A stretch of DNA of 15,660 nucleotides, taken from contig CAMWOD010000005.1 in assembly GCA_947175715.1 (NCBI GenBank), positions 1-15,660 of the forward strand. Reading direction: 5' to 3'. This document shows positions 8,015-14,719 of this stretch, one piece after another. A model generated the notes under the pieces. The model ran no database searches, was not told the DNA's origin, and saw only the letters and a list, made by a program, of their open reading frames with translations. The DNA is from an uncultured Porphyromonadaceae bacterium. GTDB lineage: Bacteria; Bacteroidota; Bacteroidia; Bacteroidales; Muribaculaceae. Both the position numbers and the translations under genes were made by a program. The number at the start of each line of letters is the position of its first letter. Within the stretch, counting starts at the first letter, position 1.

Positions 8015-8656
8015 ATGACAATCAAGGAGCGATATGCCAAAGTGCTTCAATGGTTCGAGGCCGAAATGCCCGACCCAAAGACCGAGTTGCACTACAATGG
8101 CAACCCGTTTCACCTGCTTATAGCCGTAATATTGTCGGCACAATGCACCGACAAGCGCGTAAATATGGTGACTCCCCCGCTCTTTGAGGCTTATCCTACA
8201 CCCGAAGCTCTGGCCGCTGCCACCCCCGAGGAGGTGTTTGAGTACGTAAAGTCGGTATCTTATCCCAACAATAAGACACGCTCGCTGCTGGGCATGGCGC
8301 AAGCCCTGGTGGAGAGATTCGACTCGCAGGTGCCGTCGGACATAGACCAGCTGCTCACCATACCCGGTGTGGGACGTAAGACGGCCAACGTGATACTCGC
8401 CGTGGTATACAACCGTGCGGCAATGGCTGTTGACACTCACGTATTCAGGGTGTCGGAGCGTATCGGCCTCACTACCGATGCCAAGACACCGCTCGACACT
8501 GAGCGCACACTGATGAAGTATATCCCGGCCGACAAGGTGGCGCGTGCCCATCACTGGCTCATACTGCATGGCCGATATGTGTGCAAGGCGCGCCGGCCCG
8601 ATTGTCTCAACTGCGGCATAAAAGAGTGGTGCAGATATTATAACAAGTCGAAATAA
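8015..8656 (+). CDS. nth: Endonuclease III (Nth)
   Basis: This bifunctional DNA glycosylase/AP lyase removes oxidised pyrimidines in base excision repair. The 213 residues match the family. The helix-hairpin-helix is LLTIPGVGRKTANVIL (113-128) with catalytic K122. The catalytic aspartate is D140 in VDTHVFRVSERIGL. The 4Fe-4S cluster ligands are C190, C197, C200 and C206, with the exact C-x6-C-x2-C-x5-C spacing. All catalytic and cluster residues are present, so it should be active. It lies between two ion-channel genes with short gaps (13 and 3 bases), so it is probably co-transcribed with them, though no functional link is obvious. Confidence 0.97.
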   Translation: MTIKERYAKVLQWFEAEMPDPKTELHYNGNPFHLLIAVILSAQCTDKRVNMVTPPLFEAYPTPEALAAATPEEVFEYVKSVSYPNNKTRSLLGMAQALVERFDSQVPSDIDQLLTIPGVGRKTANVILAVVYNRAAMAVDTHVFRVSERIGLTTDAKTPLDTERTLMKYIPADKVARAHHWLILHGRYVCKARRPDCLNCGIKEWCRYYNKSK

Positions 8657-8659
8657 CCT

Positions 8660-9274
8660 ATGCTGGAGTCATCATTTTTGTTTCTGATAGAGGTGATAGG
8701 CACCGTGGCGTTTGCCATCAGCGGCATTCGCTGGGCGTCGATCAAGGAGTTTGATTGGTTTGGCGCATATACCGTAGGCCTTGTTACTGCCATAGGTGGC
8801 GGTACCTTACGCGATCTGCTTCTTGGCATACCGGTGTTCTGGATGCAGACGTGGTGGTACGTGGCCGTTACTGGGATAGCATTTGCCGTGGTGGTCGTGT
8901 TCCGCCGTCTGTTGGTAGGCAGTGGCAGGATGCTCAATATATTTGACACCATTGGTCTGTCGCTCTTCGTGGTGATAGGAATCCAGAAAACGCTTGATGC
9001 CGAATTTGCCATGTGGGTGGCCGTGATCATGGGTATGATCACTGGTGCGTTTGGTGGCGTATTGCGCGATATTCTCATCAATCAGGAGCCAATCTTCTTC
9101 CGCAAGGAGGTGTATGCTACGGCGTGCATAGCCGGCGGCGTGGTGTATTGGATTGTGGGCCAGTTGGGAGGAACACCTATAGGGCAGGGTGTGGCTTGCG
9201 CTTTCACTGTGATAATCTTAAGACTGCTCGCCACATATTATCACTGGACACTCCCCATCATTAAAAGCGAATGA
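8660..9274 (+). CDS. TRIC-type cation channel (UPF0126, YicG/YadS family)
   Basis: This 204-residue integral membrane protein has about seven hydrophobic segments and the internal duplication of prokaryotic TRIC channels (trimeric intracellular cation channels). The two repeats each carry a glycine-rich kinked helix followed by Arg-Asp: GGGTLRDLLLG (46-56) and FGGVLRDILI (131-140). Archaeal and bacterial relatives conduct K+ and Na+; the ion and physiological role here are inferred from the family only. It begins 3 bases after the nth stop and ends 1 base before the GtrA-like gene, so the three are very likely one transcript. Confidence 0.88.
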   Translation: MLESSFLFLIEVIGTVAFAISGIRWASIKEFDWFGAYTVGLVTAIGGGTLRDLLLGIPVFWMQTWWYVAVTGIAFAVVVVFRRLLVGSGRMLNIFDTIGLSLFVVIGIQKTLDAEFAMWVAVIMGMITGAFGGVLRDILINQEPIFFRKEVYATACIAGGVVYWIVGQLGGTPIGQGVACAFTVIILRLLATYYHWTLPIIKSE

Positions 9275-9275
9275 T

Positions 9276-9740
9276 ATGAAACAACATATTGAAGATAGGC
9301 CACTGACCAATTCAGAGCTCGTAAAGCAACAAGCCACTACTCAGTTTATCAAGTATGCCGTAGTGGGCGTGATGAACACTATGGTGACGCTGATTGTGAT
9401 TTTCGTGTGCAAGTCGTTGCTCGGAGTGCCCGAAGTACTATCCAATGCACTTGGGTATATCGCAGGAGTGGTGAACTCGTTTATGTGGAATAAGACATGG
9501 GTTTTCCGCTCCAAGAAGAGCTTCCGCCGCGAGGCTGTGAAATTTGCCATAGGCTTCGGCTTGTGCTATGTGTTGCAGCTCGGCGTGGTGCTTGGCATCG
9601 ACAACCATTCACCTATCAGCGGCATGGAGTGGGATATCATGGGCTTCACTCTCAGTTCCTACGGTGTGGCAACCCTGATAGGCATGGTGGTCTATACAAT
9701 GGCCAACTTCGTGTACAACAAGACAGTAGCATTTAAATAA
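9276..9740 (+). CDS. GtrA-family membrane protein
   Basis: The 154-residue protein has a 24-residue polar N-terminus followed by four membrane helices (about 25-45, 50-70, 88-107, 128-148), the GtrA/DPMS layout. Conserved family sequences are FIKYAVVGVMNT (24-35) after the first polar stretch, NSFMWNKTWVF (66-76) and the matching NFVYNKTVAF near the C-terminus. Such proteins are thought to help move polyprenyl-linked sugars across the membrane or to partner with glycosyltransferases. No polyprenyl glycosyltransferase gene is adjacent, so the partner is unknown. The gene ends in tandem TAA TAG stops, and the same frame then stays open to 9818. Confidence 0.88.
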   Translation: MKQHIEDRPLTNSELVKQQATTQFIKYAVVGVMNTMVTLIVIFVCKSLLGVPEVLSNALGYIAGVVNSFMWNKTWVFRSKKSFRREAVKFAIGFGLCYVLQLGVVLGIDNHSPISGMEWDIMGFTLSSYGVATLIGMVVYTMANFVYNKTVAFK

Positions 9741-9743
9741 TAG

Positions 9744-9818
9744 CTGTTTTTCGCCTCGATGGCGTGGCTGTGGATAGCACGCTACCGTCACCTTAAGAAG
9801 TCAATGGCCAAGGCCTAA
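9744..9818 (+). other. In-frame open stretch after the GtrA double stop; possible tiny ORF
   Basis: Directly after TAA TAG the GtrA frame continues for 24 codons to TAA at 9816-9818. It reads LFFASMAWLWIARYRHLKK and then SMAKA. An ATG at 9759 would give a 19-residue peptide with a hydrophobic start and basic end. It fills nearly the whole 74-base gap and overlaps the mscS-like stop by 4 bases. No ribosome binding site is seen. It could be a decayed C-terminal extension, a small membrane peptide or chance. Confidence 0.2.
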
Positions 9819-11188
9819 GCCTGCTTGTCGGACGACCCGGAGGCAGTAGCCCCATTCGCCTGAGCGGTCTGTGAATTGAGCTGAGCGTTGATAGGGCCGG
9901 GAGGTGGTCCGGCGTTGACCGGAGCACCCTGGTGAATGATCAGGTCGGCACCATCGGCCTCGTTGAATATCATTAGTCCGAATGCAGGAGCCACGGCGGC
10001 GATATGCTCGAAGATTTCGCTCTGTATGGCTTCGTAGGCTGTCCATTTGGTGGTGTTGGTGAAACAATATATCTGCAACGGTGTGCCGGCCTGTACGGGT
10101 TCCATCAGGCGTATGAGCAGCTGCGAATCGTGCGATATGGCAGGATGCTGTTGCAGATACAGACACATGTAAGCGCGGAATAGTCCTAAGTTGGTTTCCA
10201 TCGTGCCGTTAACCGCAAACTTGCCCGGGTCGTACACCACACCTTTATAGTTGGCTACAAAATCCTTGAGTATTGGGAATCTCTTGACCAGAGCATCGGC
10301 CTCGCCATCGGCAAGGGGAGCTATGGTGGAGTTGTCGATGTATATTTGGCGTGCTATGCGTCGGCATCCCGAATCAAACATGCCGCGCCAGTTCTGGAAC
10401 GATGTCGACACCAGCGTGTAGGGAGGTAGCATTACTATGGTGTTGTCCCAGTTTTGCACTTTTACTACTGTGAGGGTCACATCGATTACGGTGCCGTTGG
10501 CGTTGGTCGATGGTACGGCAATCCAGTCACCCACACGCAGCATATCGTTCTGCGAGAGCTGAATACCTGCCACAAAGCCGAGTATGCTATCCTTGAATAT
10601 CAGCATCAGGGCGGCTGCAAAGGCTCCAAGCCCGGTGAGCAGATATGCCGGCGATTTGTCAAGCAACACCGAGATCGCGATTATCACCACTACTATCCAC
10701 ACTATACCCTGGCACACATTGAGTACGCCTCGTAGGGGGTGGTTTTCGGTGTTCTCATTCTCGTCATAGCGGCTCCAGGCGAATACCAGCAACGCATTTA
10801 CTGCCACACCAGTGGCTATTAGGGCGTAGATTATCACCAGTCGCTCAAGGATGTCGAGAGTGCGGGGCTCAGCGTCAAAAGCCACGGGAATGAGCGAGAG
10901 GAAGATAAGGGGGGGCACCATGTGGCTGGCACGCGTGATAAGCTTGTGCTTGATGATGTCGCGCCCCAGCTGTGAGTCATGGATTTCAAGTATCTTGCGT
11001 ATTACCCACACCAGTATCTTTCTTACCAACCATCCGGCGGCAAGACCGATAGCAACGATAAACGCTACGTAGATAATCTCTTGTAGCAGAGGGTGATGAT
11101 CGAAGCCCATGAAGTCGAGGATGCGATTGATCACATCCACTATCTTATTGGCTATGTGGTGAGTGGGGATAACGAGTGGTGACATCAT
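9815..11188 (-). CDS. Mechanosensitive channel, MscS/YbdG (miniconductance) type
   Basis: The 457-residue inner-membrane protein should open under membrane tension and release solutes on hypo-osmotic shock. It has about five membrane helices: roughly 38-55, 91-105, 112-137, 155-176, and the pore helix at 182-208, TGLGAFAAALMLIFKDSILG. The cytoplasmic beta domain follows (LSQNDMLRVGDWIAV, then NWDNTIVMLPPYTLV). The FKDSILGFVAG and DMLRVGDWI pattern is closer to E. coli YbdG than to the small MscS. The last 37 residues are a Pro/Gln/Asn/Ala/Ser-rich tail with no family match. Two adjacent ATGs (11188 and 11185) could be the start. It converges on the GtrA gene and lies 71 bases downstream of the SDR gene on the same strand. 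Confidence 0.9.
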   Translation of the reverse strand: MMSPLVIPTHHIANKIVDVINRILDFMGFDHHPLLQEIIYVAFIVAIGLAAGWLVRKILVWVIRKILEIHDSQLGRDIIKHKLITRASHMVPPLIFLSLIPVAFDAEPRTLDILERLVIIYALIATGVAVNALLVFAWSRYDENENTENHPLRGVLNVCQGIVWIVVVIIAISVLLDKSPAYLLTGLGAFAAALMLIFKDSILGFVAGIQLSQNDMLRVGDWIAVPSTNANGTVIDVTLTVVKVQNWDNTIVMLPPYTLVSTSFQNWRGMFDSGCRRIARQIYIDNSTIAPLADGEADALVKRFPILKDFVANYKGVVYDPGKFAVNGTMETNLGLFRAYMCLYLQQHPAISHDSQLLIRLMEPVQAGTPLQIYCFTNTTKWTAYEAIQSEIFEHIAAVAPAFGLMIFNEADGADLIIHQGAPVNAGPPPGPINAQLNSQTAQANGATASGSSDKQA

Positions 11189-11210
11189 GACGGTGTGAAT
11201 AAATAGTTTT

Positions 11211-11242
11211 TACGCTATTTTTATAACGCCGACGCTATAAAA
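11211..11242. repeat. Hairpin and 7-bp direct repeat between SDR and mscS-like genes
   Basis: On the minus-strand transcript, 11242 to 11219 folds as a 10-bp stem (TTTTATAGCG with CGTTATAAAA, one G-U pair) around a UCGG tetraloop. On the plus strand the G-U pair becomes an A-C mismatch, so the structure favours minus-strand RNA. No U tract follows the stem, so it is not a standard intrinsic terminator. ACGCTAT also occurs twice in direct orientation (11212-11218 and 11232-11238), 20 bases apart. It may influence expression of the channel gene relative to the upstream operon. Confidence 0.4.
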
Positions 11243-11259
11243 TATGTTCTGTGAAGCTA

Positions 11260-12279
11260 CTACTTCTTTTTCGCATCGAGGTAGGCGGCCACGGTGGCCT
11301 TTACGCCATCGACCAGGGGATATTTCACTATGAAGCCGAAATCGCGCTCGGCGGCTTCGACCGAGCAAGCCCAGTTGCGCTGCTTGAGTATGCGGTATTT
11401 GTCGCGGTTGAGTGTCGAGGGCTTCATGCGCAGTTTTCCTATCTGTTCGGCAGCTGACGAGGCTACATATACCATCCACATGGGGAGTTTCAACGGTATT
11501 ACCCACTTGCGACCCAGTTCCTTGGATACGATACTACGAAATTCGCGCTGGGTATAGCTGCGGGGTTCAGCGATATTGTAGACGCGCTGCTTCACACCCG
11601 ATTCAAGAGCATCGTACATGGCATTGACAAGGTCTTCGACATATATAAATGTGAGGAGCTGCTTTTTGAAGCCTACGCCGAAGTCGAAGTGTCGGTCGAT
11701 GCACTTGATCATCATCAGGTAGTCCTGCTCGTGGGGGCCATAGACTCCGGTGGCGCGGAATATGATGTAAGGGAAGTCGGGGAGCGACATCAGGTGTGTT
11801 TCGGCCTTGGTTTTCGATACTCCGTAACGTGTATTTGGCTGTGGTATATCACGCTCAGTGATAGGGCGATAGTCGTCCTCGGCTATAGGACCCACGGCGC
11901 TCAGACTGCTCATCATCAGGAATCGTTCGGGCACCATGTCGGTGTCGGTGAGCGCTTGAGTGAAATTGCGCAGATAGTCGAAATTTATGCGGTTGAAGTC
12001 CAGGAAATTGGCACATTTTGTCGCACCTAAGTTGTAGATGATGTAGTCGAATCGTTCACCCTCGGGGAGGAGGCTCTTGAGCGTGTTGGCTATACTCTGG
12101 GGGGAATCGTAGTCGAAGATGGCGAAATTGAGGTCTTTGTAGTCGAGATAGCGGCGTGAGGTCGTTGCACGCACTCCGGCCCACACTTTGTAGCCCCGGC
12201 GCAGGCCTTCCTTAGCGATGAAGCCCCCGATAAATCCACCGGCGCCCACTATTAATACTTTTTTATTGTCGTTGGCCAT
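11260..12279 (-). CDS. NAD(P)-dependent epimerase/dehydratase (extended SDR)
   Basis: The 339-residue soluble protein belongs to the extended short-chain dehydrogenase family, which acts mostly on nucleotide sugars or sterol-like and flavonoid-like alcohols. The Rossmann motif is GAGGFIG (12-18), YNLGATK (82-88) and MSSLSAVGP (123-131) supply the cofactor loop and catalytic serine, and Y152-K156 in RYGVSKTKAE is the catalytic pair. The substrate cannot be told from sequence. The open frame extends 64 codons further upstream, but that part lies within the glycosyltransferase gene. MANDNKKVLIVG starts right at the fold. It overlaps the end of the glycosyltransferase gene by 17 bases, which implies co-expression and suggests a shared glycan pathway. 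Confidence 0.9.
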   Translation of the reverse strand: MANDNKKVLIVGAGGFIGGFIAKEGLRRGYKVWAGVRATTSRRYLDYKDLNFAIFDYDSPQSIANTLKSLLPEGERFDYIIYNLGATKCANFLDFNRINFDYLRNFTQALTDTDMVPERFLMMSSLSAVGPIAEDDYRPITERDIPQPNTRYGVSKTKAETHLMSLPDFPYIIFRATGVYGPHEQDYLMMIKCIDRHFDFGVGFKKQLLTFIYVEDLVNAMYDALESGVKQRVYNIAEPRSYTQREFRSIVSKELGRKWVIPLKLPMWMVYVASSAAEQIGKLRMKPSTLNRDKYRILKQRNWACSVEAAERDFGFIVKYPLVDGVKATVAAYLDAKKK

Positions 12280-13414
12280 ATTGGGTGATAGCTTTTTGGT
12301 AAGTTTCGATGATTTGGTGAGTGAAATCGGTGGCATTGAAGCGCTTGATGTAGTTGCGCAGTAATGCAATATCGGCTGAGGTGCCGTCGATGATGCCATT
12401 GAGGGCTTGTGCCAATGCCTCGGGGGCATCGGGGTCGACTGCCGGTGTGTGTGGCCCTCCGGCTTCCTCAAGGCAGCTGCCGGTAGCCACTACGCAGGGT
12501 GTACCCACTCCGATTGACTCAATTACTGGTATGCCAAAACCCTCATAGCGTGATGTGTAGGTCGATGCCACGGCACCTGCGTAGAGTGCGGGCAGGTGAG
12601 CGAAGGGTGCATTGTCAATCATGATGATGCGATGCGACAGGCCGTGGCTGTTGGCGTAAGCTTGGATTGTGGCGGCGTAGGGGGTCTTGCGCCCAACTAT
12701 CACCAATTTGATGTCGGTAGGAAGTAGTGGTAGTGCCTTTACGGCAAGAAGCTGGTTTTTACGTTCTTCCACGGTGCCCACGCTTACGATATAGCGATCG
12801 GGCAGCTGATAGATGCTCTTGATGTTGTTGATTTCATCGTCAGGCACATCGCGGGTGAACTGTGGGTCGCACCCTTGGTATATCACATCGATTTTTGAGG
12901 GGTCGGTTCCGTAATATTCAATAATGTCGAGTTTTGTGCGCTCGCTTATTGCTATGATGCGTGTGGCGTCATGGCAGGCCCGCCGAAATTTGTAGTCGTA
13001 AATCGTGCGGTCGATGGGCTTGTAGTACTCGGGATGACGGCGGAAGATGAGGTCGTGCACAGTCACCACGGTGGGTATGCCTGCTTTGACGATATTGAGA
13101 GGCAGCTCGCCGCTAAGTCCGTGATATAGTGCTACTTTATCATTCTTTAGTTGAGAGGTGATACCGTATGAGCGCCACACCGGGCGTAGGTGTTGCCACA
13201 TCCTGCCGGTGGGGGTGCAAAGCGCAACATTTGGGTGCGAAAGCATCGGGCGCAAGCGTGGATTATCGCTGGTGCACGGGGTGTATACACGTAGCTGGGC
13301 GTGTGGGAGAGCGTCGGCCACCGACTCGATGATGAGACGGCTGTAATTGCCAAGCCCGGTGAAGTTCAGCACCGCCCGCTTGCCGTCGTAGCCGATGATG
13401 CTGCCGTCGATCAT
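12263..13414 (-). CDS. Glycosyltransferase, GT4 family (GT-B fold)
   Basis: The 383-residue protein is a retaining glycosyltransferase of the GT4 type that probably transfers a hexose from a nucleotide sugar. The acceptor half contains GLGNYSRL (20-27) and TVVTVHDLIF (115-124). The donor half begins at YIVSVGTVEERKNQ (208-221), with the R/K pair that contacts phosphates. The EX7E motif is E291 and E299 in RYEGFGIPVIES. No membrane segment is seen. The start ATG overlaps the ribH stop as ATGA, and the end overlaps the SDR gene. There are no other polysaccharide genes nearby, so this is not a capsule or O-antigen cluster in the usual sense. Its glycan is unknown. Confidence 0.92.
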   Translation of the reverse strand: MIDGSIIGYDGKRAVLNFTGLGNYSRLIIESVADALPHAQLRVYTPCTSDNPRLRPMLSHPNVALCTPTGRMWQHLRPVWRSYGITSQLKNDKVALYHGLSGELPLNIVKAGIPTVVTVHDLIFRRHPEYYKPIDRTIYDYKFRRACHDATRIIAISERTKLDIIEYYGTDPSKIDVIYQGCDPQFTRDVPDDEINNIKSIYQLPDRYIVSVGTVEERKNQLLAVKALPLLPTDIKLVIVGRKTPYAATIQAYANSHGLSHRIIMIDNAPFAHLPALYAGAVASTYTSRYEGFGIPVIESIGVGTPCVVATGSCLEEAGGPHTPAVDPDAPEALAQALNGIIDGTSADIALLRNYIKRFNATDFTHQIIETYQKAITQYGQRQ

Positions 13415-13917
13415 GCTTTTTTGTATTCCTCAGAGAGTACGCGGCGTGTGAAATTGACCATGTCGAGGGCGGCTTCGGCAGCTTCAGCGCCTTTGTTGCC
13501 GAGTGAGCCTCCGGCGCGGTCGAGGGCATCCTGCTCGCAATCGACAGTGAGCACACCGAATATCACAGGCACCTCGCCACGTGCGTTGAGCATGGTACTG
13601 CCTTGCGTAACACTCTGACATACATAGTCGAAGTGGGGTGTGCCACCACGTATCACACAACCTATCACTATCACTGCGTCGATGTCGGCGTCGGCGGCCA
13701 GTGTTGCCGCCGCATAGGTGAGTTCGACGGTACCCGGAACCTGGAGTACTGGAGTGTTTTCAGGCCTTAGCCCGGCACGGTGAAGCACGTCGAGTGCACC
13801 TTCGGTTAGAGCGCCTGTGATGTGTGCGTTCCAGCGAGCGGCAACGATGGCCACGCGGGTGTCGGGGTGAGCATTGGGTGTGATGTGGGGAGCGGCTCCG
13901 GCCAGTGAGGTTGACAT
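13411..13917 (-). CDS. ribH: 6,7-dimethyl-8-ribityllumazine synthase (RibH)
   Basis: The product condenses 5-amino-6-ribitylaminouracil with 3,4-dihydroxy-2-butanone 4-phosphate to give the direct precursor of riboflavin. The family assembles as pentamers or 60-subunit shells in the cytoplasm. The 168 residues show ARWNAHITGALTEGA (27-41), VPGTVELTYAA (60-70), IGCVIRGGTPHFDYVC (85-100) with the general acid-base H95, and GVLTVDCEQDALDRAGG (121-137) followed by NKGAEAAEAAL. The start at 13917 is preferred over one 24 codons upstream, which would run into the PfkB gene. It lies 4 bases after that gene and overlaps the glycosyltransferase start. No FMN riboswitch is present in the operon leader, and no other rib gene is in the window. 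Confidence 0.96.
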   Translation of the reverse strand: MSTSLAGAAPHITPNAHPDTRVAIVAARWNAHITGALTEGALDVLHRAGLRPENTPVLQVPGTVELTYAAATLAADADIDAVIVIGCVIRGGTPHFDYVCQSVTQGSTMLNARGEVPVIFGVLTVDCEQDALDRAGGSLGNKGAEAAEAALDMVNFTRRVLSEEYKKA

Positions 13918-13921
13918 ATCG

Positions 13922-14719
13922 TTAGTTGTTGAGTGGTTGGTTGTGATATATTTTGCTGATAATCTGTGATATTGATTGCGCAAGGCCATCGAGTGTTGAC
14001 ACAGGTAGTGAGGTGTGCGACGATGAGTTCTCGGTGCCTCCCATCACTTCAATTCGACCTGAGGCTTGGTCGATGTTGACCAATCGGGGTGCGTAATAGA
14101 AGATGTGGTCGCGGTAGCAGCGCACAGGGTCATTACCCTCGTTAGCGTAGATCTGACATAGGTCGGCGGTGGTGGTAACAAGTGTCGATGCCATCTCCAT
14201 ATTTTCAAGCAGCGATGGCATCACGCGGGTGATACGTGGCGCAAGCTGAGGATTGAAGCCTGGCAGATATATGAGCAACGCTTTCATTTCCTGAGCGTTG
14301 GACAGAAGTTGTAACAATCGGGGGCGCACACGCTCGTCGAGGGAGTAATATCCTCCAAAGACCACAAGGTCGCCCGGGTTGATGCGTGGCCACACCACAT
14401 CGAGCTGGTCGGCAGGGGTGGTGGCATAGCGCACAAGACGGTCGCCGAAGTCGAAGGTCACAGGTGTAAGTCCGTCGGTATAGCGGTCGACCGAGCGCAC
14501 ACCCACATTATTATCTGTGAGGTATCGCATCACTAAGTCGCCCATGGGGTCAGAACCCATGTCGCCCACCATTTCCACCGGTATTCCATCTTTTGCCAGA
14601 TTGAGTGCGATATTGAGCAGGCGCCCTCCGGGGCGAGTATCACCCGGCTTCCCTGTGGAGTCTACTGGGATCTCGATGCCCAGCTCGCCGATTACGATGA
14701 TTTTTCGGTCGGCATTCAT
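13922..14719 (-). CDS. PfkB-fold carbohydrate kinase-like protein lacking the GAGD motif
   Basis: The 265-residue protein has the N-terminal half of a ribokinase/PfkB sugar kinase: IIVIGELGIEI (7-17), the substrate motif PGGRLLNIALNLA (30-42) and VGDMGSDPMGD (51-61). Kinases of this family carry a DTxGAGD motif near the C-terminus, holding the catalytic aspartate and the anion hole. Here the corresponding segment reads PVSTLDGLAQSISQII (239-254), and no GAGD occurs anywhere. The chain is also about 30-50 residues shorter than usual. It may be a pseudokinase, a binding protein or a kinase with unusual chemistry. The start overlaps the SIS gene stop as ATGA. No frameshift was found that would restore the motif. 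Confidence 0.85.
   Translation of the reverse strand: MNADRKIIVIGELGIEIPVDSTGKPGDTRPGGRLLNIALNLAKDGIPVEMVGDMGSDPMGDLVMRYLTDNNVGVRSVDRYTDGLTPVTFDFGDRLVRYATTPADQLDVVWPRINPGDLVVFGGYYSLDERVRPRLLQLLSNAQEMKALLIYLPGFNPQLAPRITRVMPSLLENMEMASTLVTTTADLCQIYANEGNDPVRCYRDHIFYYAPRLVNIDQASGRIEVMGGTENSSSHTSLPVSTLDGLAQSISQIISKIYHNQPLNN

Noticed and set aside
8003..8569. Open frame of 188 codons on the minus strand opposite nth
   Set aside because: Endonuclease III on the plus strand has all catalytic and Fe-S residues, so the antisense frame is a by-product of its codon use.
9750..9795. Stem sequences CGCC/GGCG and GCGTG/CACGC between the convergent GtrA and mscS-like genes as a bidirectional terminator
   Set aside because: Both stems are 4-5 bp and neither is followed by a U tract in the right direction. 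The T run at 9746-9751 precedes the stem on the plus strand.
13301..14050. A frameshift in the PfkB-like gene that would explain the missing GAGD motif
   Set aside because: Neither the N-terminal extension of the ribH frame nor the other minus-strand frames downstream encodes a GAGD-like segment, and ribH starts 4 bases after the stop.
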